A stretch of DNA of 7,171 bases from an uncultured Bdellovibrio sp. (GTDB lineage Bacteria > Bdellovibrionota > Bdellovibrionia > Bdellovibrionales > Bdellovibrionaceae), in NCBI GenBank assembly GCA_946482355.1, contig CAMLRE010000109.1:1-7171 (forward strand), written 5' to 3'. Below, piece by piece: positions 1 to 5,568 of the stretch (position 1 is the first letter of the stretch; the number at the start of each line of letters is the position of its first letter). A program made the translations under genes and the position numbers. The notes beneath the pieces are model-generated. The model was not told where the DNA came from, made no database searches, and saw only the letters and a program-made list of their open reading frames with translations.

Positions 1-362
1 TGCAAGTGATCGGCTCTATGGTGTTCGGTGAAAGTGCTTTGCCAAATTTTCATTTCGGAGCTTTGATTGCAGGCTTGTTACTTCACCAATTTGGTCCATC
101 ATTATTATGGGGTTTTCTTTTTGGAGTAGTGGCAAAGCAGGTTGCCATTAAGTCATCAACTCAAGCTTTAATTTGCGGGGTAGCGGTTGGTTTAGTTTCA
201 ATGATTGGGCCGTACGTTTTAATTCCTTTTCTAATGAATGCTTTGCACGGCGTAGATATCTGGAACCGCGAAGTTCCGATGTTCTGGGATTGGGCTGCGC
301 ATATCGTATTTGGTGCATCGTTTGTATTGTATCCAAAAATTGCCGCGAAACTAAATCACTAA
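1..362 (+). CDS. C-terminal part of an unidentified multi-pass membrane protein (5' end outside window)
   Basis: The frame is open to the left edge of the window, so this is probably the 3' end of a longer gene. A GTG at position 6 could be a start, but its upstream region cannot be seen. Counting from that GTG, the 118 residues hold hydrophobic stretches at about 17-43, 54-80 and 94-112, with several Gly residues and small side chains, which indicates three or four membrane helices. The chain ends in a short basic tail (KIAAKLNH). I do not recognise the family: no transporter, kinase or enzyme motif is visible. It lies convergent to the BON-domain gene and is followed 24 nt after its stop by a strong hairpin terminator, so it is the last gene of its transcript. 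That it is an inner-membrane protein is well supported; nothing specific can be said about function. Confidence 0.7.
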   Translation, partial: QVIGSMVFGESALPNFHFGALIAGLLLHQFGPSLLWGFLFGVVAKQVAIKSSTQALICGVAVGLVSMIGPYVLIPFLMNALHGVDIWNREVPMFWDWAAHIVFGASFVLYPKIAAKLNH

Positions 363-385
363 GAATGTGATTTAAGTGAAATCGC

Positions 386-426
386 CGCGACGTTTGATAA
401 TAGTAACAAACGTCGCGTAACTTTTT
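386..426 (+). terminator. Rho-independent terminator after the membrane protein gene
   Basis: A perfect 11-bp inverted repeat, CGCGACGTTTG at 386-396 and CAAACGTCGCG at 407-417, encloses a 10-nt loop. It is followed by TAACTTTTT, with the T-run at 422-426. It fits termination of the + strand gene ending at 362. On the minus strand the stem also lies just beyond the BON gene stop at 425, but the tract after it in that direction (GCGATTTCACTT) is poor in T, so termination there would be weaker. Confidence 0.75.
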
Positions 427-925
427 ATCTTAAATACTCCGGACCTGCACCTTGAAGGGCCGAAATGTTTTGAGCATTTTTATAAATGTCCAAGTGATTA
501 ACGACTTCCTGAACACCTGGAATAGCTTTAACGCATTTTATAAGTTTATCAACTTCGTCAGCTAATATGGGGCCTGATAAGGTGACGATGCCATAAGTGA
601 CAGAAGTTTGAATCGCTTTGGCATGACGAATCTGCCGGCCGAATGTTGAACGAACCCGTTGATTTAAAGTTTCATCACTTTGCTCTTTCGGGTGAAGTTT
701 AGATTGAACTTGCGCCACTGATCCAAAAATTTTACTTTTTAAATTTTTAAAAAATATTTTTGAATCATTTTTTAAGCTATTCATTTTTGAAAAGAATTTA
801 TCGTGTAAAACTATTCTTCTTCGGTGCCCACGAACTGGATCAAAAAAATAAGTTGCAGCCGCTCCAAGAGCAGCACCACCAATAGCCCAGTACATTGCTT
901 TAGGTGAAATTTTAGTGGGTTGCAT
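425..925 (-). CDS. Membrane-anchored BON-domain protein
   Basis: The protein has 166 residues from the chosen start. Residues 11-28 form one hydrophobic, glycine/alanine-rich membrane helix, followed at once by the motif FFDPVRGHRRR (27-37), a hallmark of a family of short BON proteins with an N-terminal anchor. Residues 44-80 are a lysine-rich linker. Residues 84-147 form a BON domain (bacterial OsmY and nodulation), with the typical 'T..G.V.LSG.I' strand and 'I.GV..V.N.L' end; the tail contains NISALQGAG, also typical of this family. BON domains are thought to bind phospholipid or stabilise the envelope under osmotic stress. The frame is open back to 1009, but an AAGGAAG at 931-937 sits 5 nt before the ATG at 925, so I prefer that start. 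An ATG at 940 is an alternative. The start overlaps the upstream gene by 14 nt, which suggests translational coupling. The family call is firm; the stress role is inferred from the family. Confidence 0.85.
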   Translation of the reverse strand: MQPTKISPKAMYWAIGGAALGAAATYFFDPVRGHRRRIVLHDKFFSKMNSLKNDSKIFFKNLKSKIFGSVAQVQSKLHPKEQSDETLNQRVRSTFGRQIRHAKAIQTSVTYGIVTLSGPILADEVDKLIKCVKAIPGVQEVVNHLDIYKNAQNISALQGAGPEYLR

Positions 926-1205
926 GGCTACTTCCTTCATGGCGGCGTGTTTGCCAGCCTTTTTTGGCTGCTTTTGAACGTTTGGCGTGCGACATAACGC
1001 TGCTTCCACCTTTTTTGCCGCCTTTTTTTGAAGGTGAAGTGTCAGAAACTTTTTTACCTGCGCCGCCGGTTTCTTTATTCACCGTGGCCCAGCCGATTTG
1101 CGCAGCTCGTTTAGCTGAATAACCTTGTTTTTTCGCGCTGTCTTCGATGTGGTGAGCCTGGCGTTTTTGTTTACTTGTGTATTTTTCTTTAGAACCTCGT
1201 GCCAT
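912..1205 (-). CDS. Small basic 'plasmid stabilization'-type protein
   Basis: The protein has 97 residues, is very rich in Lys, Arg, Gly and Ser, and has no signal peptide or membrane segment. The N-terminal part reads MARGSKEKYTSKQKRQAHHI and continues to IGWATVNKETGG (37-48). This matches a family often auto-annotated as plasmid stabilization protein, in which the conserved core is 'YT.KQKR.A.HI ... WATVNK..GG'. A Gly/Lys-rich hinge (about 47-68) leads to a second motif, SKAAKKGWQTRR (77-88), also seen at the C-terminus of such proteins. Biochemical function is unknown and the plasmid name carries little weight; nucleic acid binding is plausible from the charge but unproven. It has a strong Shine-Dalgarno GAGGAGG at 1213-1219, 7 nt before the ATG. 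It is the first gene of a two-gene minus-strand unit with the BON protein, a pairing that hints at a stress-response role. Confidence 0.8.
   Translation of the reverse strand: MARGSKEKYTSKQKRQAHHIEDSAKKQGYSAKRAAQIGWATVNKETGGAGKKVSDTSPSKKGGKKGGSSVMSHAKRSKAAKKGWQTRRHEGSSHATH
931..937 (-). promoter_or_regulatory. Ribosome binding site deciding the BON gene start
   Basis: AAGGAAG on the minus strand lies 5 nt before the ATG at 923-925 and inside the 3' end of the upstream gene. The ATG at 938-940 directly precedes this site and therefore cannot use it. This favours the shorter 166-residue protein over the longer open frame. Confidence 0.6.
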
Positions 1206-1308
1206 ATAAAAGCCTCCTCATGTTTTAATTCATATGCGAAAGAGACAGTGCAAAAATCTGTCCGGGGCCGAATGGAACTCATTGTAAAATCGTTTAATCA
1301 GGAGGAAG

Positions 1309-2358
1309 ATGATAGCGATGAATGAATTTGTAAATCGTTTGAAATTAAAACATCCATTAGTGGTTTCCCCGATGGCCGGTGGGCCTACGACTGTCGACAT
1401 GGTTGTAGCTTCGTCAAATGCCGGAGCGCTCGGTTCAATCGGTGGTGCGTATTCAACAGGTGCTATCATTGAAGACTTTGCTAAAAACGTGAGAGAAAAA
1501 ACAAGCGGGCCGATGGCAATTAATTTATTTATTCCGCACAACATTCTTCCGGTTTCAGCAGATAAAATTGCAGAAGCGGTAAAAGCGACAGAAAGCTATC
1601 GAAAAGAATTAAATTTACCAACACCTGATTTACAGCCACCTTACGAAGAAAATTTCGATCAGCAGTTTGAATCAGTTCTAAAAATTAAACCTGAAGTTTT
1701 AAGTTTTGTGTTTGGCTTATTAGAGGCTAATTACGTTAAAGCCGCCAAAAAAGAAAATATCTATTTAATTGGTACGGCGACAACTTTTGAAGAAGCACAA
1801 GCACTTGAGGAAACAGGTGTTGATGCAATCACTTTACAAGGTGTTGAAGCGGGCGGGCACCGTGGAATTTTTGATTCTAAAGTTGACGATCCGCAGGTCG
1901 GCGCGTTTGAGTTACTAGAACAATGTAAAAATAAAATTAAAATTCCACTGATTGCTGCAGGCGGAATTATGAGTACGCAAGATATAAAGCACGCCTTACA
2001 AAAAGGCGCACAAGCCGTTCAAATGGGAACAGCTTTTTTAACTTGTAAAGAATCTGGTGTGTCGGCTCCTTATAAAAAAGCTTTACTTGCCTCAGACAAA
2101 CGTAAGACTAGATTAACCAGAGCTTTTTCTGGTAGATTCGCCCGTGGTATTGAAAATCGTTTTATGCTAGAGATGCAAGATCAAGCTGATTCTATTTTAC
2201 CATTTCCGGCACAGAATAAATTTACCCGCGATTTACGAAACGCTTCAGCTAAGTCTGGATCAGCAGACTTTTTATCATTATGGTCGGGCAGTGGAAACGG
2301 TACTCTGTGGACAGGTTCTACAGAAGAATTAATTACGAAACTATTTGGTGATTTATGA
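1309..2358 (+). CDS. Nitronate monooxygenase-like FMN enzyme (2-nitropropane dioxygenase family)
   Basis: The protein has 349 residues and the expected length for a full TIM-barrel flavoenzyme of the NMO/2-nitropropane dioxygenase family. Visible landmarks are SPMAGGPTT (20-28) on the first strand, SNAGALGSIGG (36-46), GTATTFEEAQ (155-164), the catalytic-histidine segment VEAGGHRG (179-186, His184), the phosphate-binding strand PLIAAGGI (213-220), QMGTAFLTCKES (238-249), TRAFSGRFARGI (270-281), and a C-terminal LWSGSGNG in place of the usual LW.GQG. Such enzymes oxidise alkyl nitronates (propionate 3-nitronate) with O2, though some relatives are NADH:quinone reductases, so substrate is uncertain. 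The protein is cytoplasmic. AGGAGG at 1300-1305 is only 3 nt from the ATG at 1309 but 12 nt from the ATG at 1318, so the protein may start as MNEFVNR at 1318. It is the first gene of a tight + strand run and overlaps the next gene by 4 nt (ATGA). Confidence 0.9.
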   Translation: MIAMNEFVNRLKLKHPLVVSPMAGGPTTVDMVVASSNAGALGSIGGAYSTGAIIEDFAKNVREKTSGPMAINLFIPHNILPVSADKIAEAVKATESYRKELNLPTPDLQPPYEENFDQQFESVLKIKPEVLSFVFGLLEANYVKAAKKENIYLIGTATTFEEAQALEETGVDAITLQGVEAGGHRGIFDSKVDDPQVGAFELLEQCKNKIKIPLIAAGGIMSTQDIKHALQKGAQAVQMGTAFLTCKESGVSAPYKKALLASDKRKTRLTRAFSGRFARGIENRFMLEMQDQADSILPFPAQNKFTRDLRNASAKSGSADFLSLWSGSGNGTLWTGSTEELITKLFGDL

Positions 2359-2774
2359 AATTATTATTTTTTATCTTAGTTATTTTTTCGGTTAAACTTT
2401 ACGCTCAATCTTTTGAGCCAGGTCTTTGGAAATCTAAAGAATCAGTTAAGATCGCAGGCATTCCATTGCCGTCATCAAGTGATGAAGAATGTTTAACACC
2501 GTCACAAACTAAAGACGCAAAAGCTACGATTCAAAAAGAATTAAATAAAAAAGGCTGTCAGCTTGATTCATGGGTTGTTAAAAACCAAAAACTTGATGCC
2601 AGTATCACTTGTAAAAATAAAGATCTGGATGCTGTTGGAAAACTAGGTGGCGATTTTACGAGTAAACGCTATGAACTTAAAGGTAAAGCCGAAGGTACAT
2701 ACAAACAAATGATTCCTGCTGTGGCCGACATCAGTTTATCAGGTCAGTGGGTTAAAAAATGTCAGAAGAAGTAA
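2355..2774 (+). CDS. Secreted DUF3617-family protein
   Basis: The protein has 139 residues. Residues 1-17 are a Sec signal peptide (hydrophobic FFILVIF core, probable cleavage after LYA17). The mature part begins QSFEPGLWKSKESVK, the 'PG.W......' opening typical of DUF3617, and contains four cysteines at 46, 68, 86 and 136, so two disulfides in the periplasm are likely. The late segment YELKGKAEG and ISLSGQWVKKC fits the family's repeated beta strands ending in 'G.w....C'. The function of DUF3617 is unknown. The start ATG overlaps the flavoenzyme stop (ATGA at 2355-2358), and its own 3' end overlaps the next gene by 16 nt, so it is translated as part of one operon. An exported protein between two cytoplasmic enzymes gives no clear functional link. 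Confidence 0.85.
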   Translation: MKLLFFILVIFSVKLYAQSFEPGLWKSKESVKIAGIPLPSSSDEECLTPSQTKDAKATIQKELNKKGCQLDSWVVKNQKLDASITCKNKDLDAVGKLGGDFTSKRYELKGKAEGTYKQMIPAVADISLSGQWVKKCQKK

Positions 2775-3313
2775 AACCAGCGTTAAAGTTTTTAACTTTT
2801 CCTGGAAAAATTCATTTAATTAAAACCGATGCAGAGCTGGCTGCTGTTTCAGATCAATTACTTCAAGCCACAGAACTTGGATTTGATACTGAAACAAGAC
2901 CAGCTTTTAAAAAAGGTGAGTCTTATAACGTCGCTTTACTTCAGTTAGCGACTGAAACAGATGCGTTTTTAATTCGTCTGCACTTTGTTAAAAACTTCGC
3001 TGTTTTTAAAACGGTTTTTGAAAATCCTAATGTTGTTAAAGCTGGGGTCGCAATCAGAGATGATCTAAAACAGCTGCAAAAACTATTTCAATTTACGCCG
3101 CAGCACTTTATCGAACTACAAGGTTTAGCTAAAGCGCGTGATCTAAAAAACTTTGGTCTTCGTGGTATGACCGAAGAGGTGTTAGAAGCGACAATTTCAA
3201 AAGGTCCAAAAACCACCAACTGGGAAGCCTTTGAACTTACCGATCGCCAACTTATGTATGCCGCAACCGATGCTTGGATAGGTTTAAAGCTTTACCAAAA
3301 GCTAAAAATTTAA
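2759..3313 (+). CDS. RNase D-like DEDDy 3'-5' exonuclease
   Basis: The protein has 184 residues, essentially one exonuclease domain (PF01612-type) without the HRDC domains that make canonical RNase D about twice as long. All catalytic motifs are visible: Exo I in GFDTET (Asp43, Glu45), Exo II in KAGVAIRDDL (Asp102), and Exo III in YAATDAW (Tyr167, Asp171), giving the DEDDy set. ALLQLAT (59-65) after motif I and LRGMTEEVL (134-142) also match RNase D, WRN and EXD2-type exonucleases. It should remove nucleotides from RNA or DNA 3' ends with two metal ions in the cytoplasm; which substrate cannot be told. The ATG lies 16 nt inside the end of the DUF3617 gene with only a weak upstream Shine-Dalgarno, so reinitiation or coupling is likely. 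It is followed 45 nt later by a Nudix-Mut7-C gene. That pairing resembles eukaryotic MUT-7/EXD3, where this exonuclease type and Mut7-C are one protein. Confidence 0.9.
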   Translation: MSEEVKPALKFLTFPGKIHLIKTDAELAAVSDQLLQATELGFDTETRPAFKKGESYNVALLQLATETDAFLIRLHFVKNFAVFKTVFENPNVVKAGVAIRDDLKQLQKLFQFTPQHFIELQGLAKARDLKNFGLRGMTEEVLEATISKGPKTTNWEAFELTDRQLMYAATDAWIGLKLYQKLKI

Positions 3314-3358
3314 TTTTTTTAGGCGTAAGCTTTGCTTTGTATTGTCTGAGGTCAATAC

Positions 3359-4243
3359 ATGCGCTTAAAGCAACCCCAGCAAATTTCAACAGGCGTTATT
3401 CCCGTTTTTCGCAATGGTACAGAGTCGAAATACCTGGCACTTCGAGTCTATAATTATTGGGATTTTCCAAAAGGACTGGTTGAAAAAGACGAAAGTTTTA
3501 TTGAAGCAGCTCTTCGCGAACTGCAAGAAGAAACGGGATTAAAGTCAGCCGAATTTTCCTGGGGTGAGGATTACATTGAAACAGAACCTTATGCACAAGG
3601 AAAAATCGCGCGCTATTTTCTGGCAGAAGTTTTTGATACGCACATAAAAATTTCTTCTGAGCATCACGAGTTTGGCTGGTTTTCTTTTGAAGAACTTAAT
3701 CGTTTGTTAAATGAACGGCTGCAAAAGGTTCTATTCTGGGGTGTCGCTCGAAGTACATTAACTCCGTTATTTCTAGTTGATGAAAATGTCTCTGGCTTAG
3801 CGAAATGGCTACGACTTGTCGGATGGGACGCTTTAGTCGCTCGAAAAAAGAGTGATGATGATGAAATTTTGGCAAAGTCTTTTGAAGACGGGCGTGTGAT
3901 TTTGACAACTGATCGGCGTTTGTCGACCCGTGTGGCTCATGGTCATTGTTTGTATCTTCCGCAAGAAAATATTTTTCAGCAATTTTTGCGTGTTGTAGAA
4001 AAATTCGATTTACCAGCTGAGCAGTGCTGGTTTAGTCGCTGTACGATTTGCAATGTCTATATCAAGCCGTATGAGGCGGTTGACTTTAATTTTGAAAGAG
4101 TTCCTGAAGAAATTAAGAAAAAATATTTAAGCGCAAAGCTTCGCCTTTGGACTTGCCCTCACTGTGGTCGTTTTTATTGGAAAGGGTCACACCTGGAACG
4201 GGTGACCAAAAGGTTGCAACAGCTGTCTATAGCGAAAAACTGA
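3359..4243 (+). CDS. Nudix hydrolase fused to a Mut7-C (PIN-like RNase, zinc ribbon) domain
   Basis: The protein has 294 residues in two domains. Residues 8-132 are a Nudix hydrolase with a complete Nudix box: Gly39, Glu45, Arg53-Glu54, Glu57-Glu58, Gly60. The preceding YWDFPKG (33-39) and the later EHHEFGWFSFEEL (101-113) resemble diadenosine tetraphosphatases and RppH-like enzymes. Residues 137-289 are a Mut7-C domain (PF01927): FLVDENVSGLAKWLRLVGWD (138-157) with Asp141, SDDDEIL (165-171), ILTTDRRL (181-188) with Asp185, and a zinc ribbon from Cys228/Cys231 and Cys266/Cys269, closing with FYWKGSHLERV. The acidic residues suit a PIN-like metal-dependent nuclease. Both halves appear intact, with no frame break. 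The start has GAGGT at 3348-3352, 6 nt upstream. The gene lies 45 nt after the DEDDy exonuclease gene, likely in the same operon, and ends 5 nt from the convergent L,D-transpeptidase gene. Domain calls are firm; substrates are unknown, with RNA ends or alarmone-type dinucleotides as candidates. Confidence 0.88.
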   Translation: MRLKQPQQISTGVIPVFRNGTESKYLALRVYNYWDFPKGLVEKDESFIEAALRELQEETGLKSAEFSWGEDYIETEPYAQGKIARYFLAEVFDTHIKISSEHHEFGWFSFEELNRLLNERLQKVLFWGVARSTLTPLFLVDENVSGLAKWLRLVGWDALVARKKSDDDEILAKSFEDGRVILTTDRRLSTRVAHGHCLYLPQENIFQQFLRVVEKFDLPAEQCWFSRCTICNVYIKPYEAVDFNFERVPEEIKKKYLSAKLRLWTCPHCGRFYWKGSHLERVTKRLQQLSIAKN

Positions 4244-4248
4244 TTTTG

Positions 4249-5061
4249 TTATTTTTTGCCCGCAACTGGAGCTTTGGTTGCTGATTTACGAACAGTTTCT
4301 TCTTCACCATCGTAATCAACGTCAGCATCATCATTGATGGTTTTATCTTCTAATAACTTACCGGTTTTCATAGCTTGTTCAGCTAAGTCTTTATGGTAAG
4401 CGTAGATAACACCGCCATTGCTGAAATCAGCGTTCATGCGTTTCATTAAAGCTGTTGATACGGCCGGGCATCCCCAGCTTCTGCCTAGGCGGCCAGTTTG
4501 TTTTAAGAATTTATCTGAAACGTAGTTAGCGGCATGCATAACAACATCACGCTCAGCAGCTTTGTTATTTGAAGGGTCAAGACCGTGTAAGTTTAAAGAA
4601 GCGCCGTGACCACCGCTATAAATACTTCCGCCTAAGTAAAGACCTAAAGAAGACATTTTAGAATTATTAATATTAGAAAATTTTGTCGCAAAACGAACGC
4701 CTGAACCTTTACCATGCGCTACGTGATGCGCTGTAAACTGACCCGTTTTAACGTTCATCACATAAAGACGGCGCACATCAGAAGGTTTTGTGAAATCGAT
4801 AATCGCAATCCAGTCGCCTTTAACAGTGATATCTTTCGATGACATAACTGCTTTGTTCGAACGATCTTTAGCGGCAACCTTTACGGCTTTACCAGCGTTA
4901 GCATTTAAATAATCGTAGATACGTTTTAAAGGAGCGGCGGGAGCACCTTGTTTTACAAAGCGGTTAAAAATAGGTTCACCTTGAATTTTTAAATCATAAA
5001 AATTCGTGGCAAAGCTTTGTAATGTCATGAATAGGGTTGTTAAAAACACTAATTTTTTCAT
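4249..5061 (-). CDS. Exported murein L,D-transpeptidase (YkuD_2 family)
   Basis: The protein has 270 residues from the chosen start. Residues 1-19 are a Sec signal peptide (MKKLVFL..., probable cleavage after SFA). The mature protein belongs to the murein L,D-transpeptidase catalytic-domain family (PF13645). It shows GDWIAIIDFTKPS (82-94), RRLYVMNVKTG (98-107), SLNLHGLD (155-162), MHAANYV (175-181, His176) and GRSWGCPAV (193-201) with the nucleophile Cys198. After about residue 235 comes a polar, acidic then basic low-complexity tail. These enzymes form 3-3 cross-links or attach groups at meso-diaminopimelate in the periplasm. In Bdellovibrio such enzymes also act on prey wall, but whether this one does cannot be seen. 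The frame is open to 5112, but AAAGGAA at 5067-5073 lies 5 nt before the ATG at 5061, where the signal peptide begins, so this start is preferred. The gene is monocistronic and divergent from the small secreted protein gene at 5286. Confidence 0.9.
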   Translation of the reverse strand: MKKLVFLTTLFMTLQSFATNFYDLKIQGEPIFNRFVKQGAPAAPLKRIYDYLNANAGKAVKVAAKDRSNKAVMSSKDITVKGDWIAIIDFTKPSDVRRLYVMNVKTGQFTAHHVAHGKGSGVRFATKFSNINNSKMSSLGLYLGGSIYSGGHGASLNLHGLDPSNNKAAERDVVMHAANYVSDKFLKQTGRLGRSWGCPAVSTALMKRMNADFSNGGVIYAYHKDLAEQAMKTGKLLEDKTINDDADVDYDGEEETVRKSATKAPVAGKK

Positions 5062-5066
5062 AAACG

Positions 5067-5073
5067 TTCCTTT
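5067..5073 (-). promoter_or_regulatory. Ribosome binding site deciding the L,D-transpeptidase start
   Basis: AAAGGAA on the minus strand is 5 nt before the ATG at 5059-5061. It places translation at the first residue of a normal signal peptide and excludes the 17-residue extension reaching 5112. Confidence 0.65.
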
Positions 5074-5285
5074 AAAATCCGCAATGGCGAAGGATTTCTT
5101 TGCGAGAAGCATTCCTAGGTGAAACGTTGTTTAATTGAATAGAGACTGCTCGAGTGTTTAAAATGTAGACATTAGGGCGTTGCTAGTCACTCTGTGGCAG
5201 GAACATGGGGACTGTTTTCGGTTGCATTCATGTTCAGAAGCGGTACCGTTAAATTATATAAAACCTCTTTTAGAAAAGGAATTCT

Positions 5286-5564
5286 ATGAAAAACGTTTTA
5301 GTTATTTCAGCTCTTGTTTTAGCTTCATCAATCGCATCAGCAGTTACAGTTCGTGGCTCTGCTCGTATGTACGCTAACAACACTTCTATCAAAACAGTTA
5401 AAGATGCTTGTTCTGCAGCTACACAGTCTGCTGAAAAATCTCTTAACGAAAAATGCGCTTTATTAGGTGGCCAAGTTTCTTCAGATGTTAAAGTATCTGT
5501 TGATCCAGTAGCTACAAGCTATGAAAGCTTCTGCACAGCTTACGCTGAAGCTAACTGCCAATAA
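5286..5564 (+). CDS. Small secreted four-cysteine protein, probably highly expressed
   Basis: The protein has 92 residues. Residues 1-19 form a Sec signal peptide (MKNVLVISALVLASS..., cleavage after ASA19). The mature 73 residues contain four cysteines (42, 57, 83, 91), enough for two disulfides, and no known enzymatic motif. I do not recognise the family. Codon use stands out: all five Asn codons are AAC, 12 of 15 Ala codons are GCT, both Arg codons are CGT, and Val is mainly GTT, the pattern of abundant proteins. AAAAGGAA at 5274-5281 is a good Shine-Dalgarno. An AT-rich TTAAATTATATAAAA stretch at 5249-5263 could carry a -10 element, but no convincing -35 is visible. The gene stands alone between the divergent L,D-transpeptidase and the convergent peptidase gene, whose stop is 4 nt beyond its own. 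It is likely a periplasmic or secreted abundant small protein; its role is unknown. Confidence 0.85.
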   Translation: MKNVLVISALVLASSIASAVTVRGSARMYANNTSIKTVKDACSAATQSAEKSLNEKCALLGGQVSSDVKVSVDPVATSYESFCTAYAEANCQ

Positions 5565-5568
5565 TTTT

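Noticed and set aside
926..1009. Longer N-terminus for the BON protein, starting at 1009.
   Set aside because: It would overlap the upstream gene by almost 100 nt, adds a non-family extension before the membrane helix, and ignores the good Shine-Dalgarno before 925.
1079..1325. Open frames on both strands across the divergent region (1079-1282 minus, 1125-1325 plus).
   Set aside because: They overlap the small basic protein gene or the flavoenzyme promoter region, have no family resemblance and no Shine-Dalgarno of their own.
1230..1544. Minus-strand frame opposite the start of the flavoenzyme gene.
   Set aside because: It is antisense to a well-supported gene with clear family motifs, and its translation resembles no protein.
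3311..3320. T-run just after the exonuclease stop as a terminator.
   Set aside because: No GC-containing stem precedes it, so the next gene is probably still in the same transcript.
4185..4207. GGTCAC/GTGACC hairpin near the 3' end of the Nudix-Mut7-C gene.
   Set aside because: It lies inside the coding region and is followed by AAAAGG, not by a T-run.
4232..4258. AT-only inverted repeat between the convergent Nudix-Mut7-C and L,D-transpeptidase genes as a bidirectional terminator.
   Set aside because: The stem is almost all A-T with an irregular loop; too weak to call.
5062..5112. Longer N-terminus for the L,D-transpeptidase, starting at 5112.
   Set aside because: The signal peptide starts at the internal Met at 5061, which has its own Shine-Dalgarno.
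5180..5377. Plus-strand frame overlapping the small secreted protein.
   Set aside because: It lies out of frame with a gene that has a strong signal peptide, codon bias and Shine-Dalgarno.
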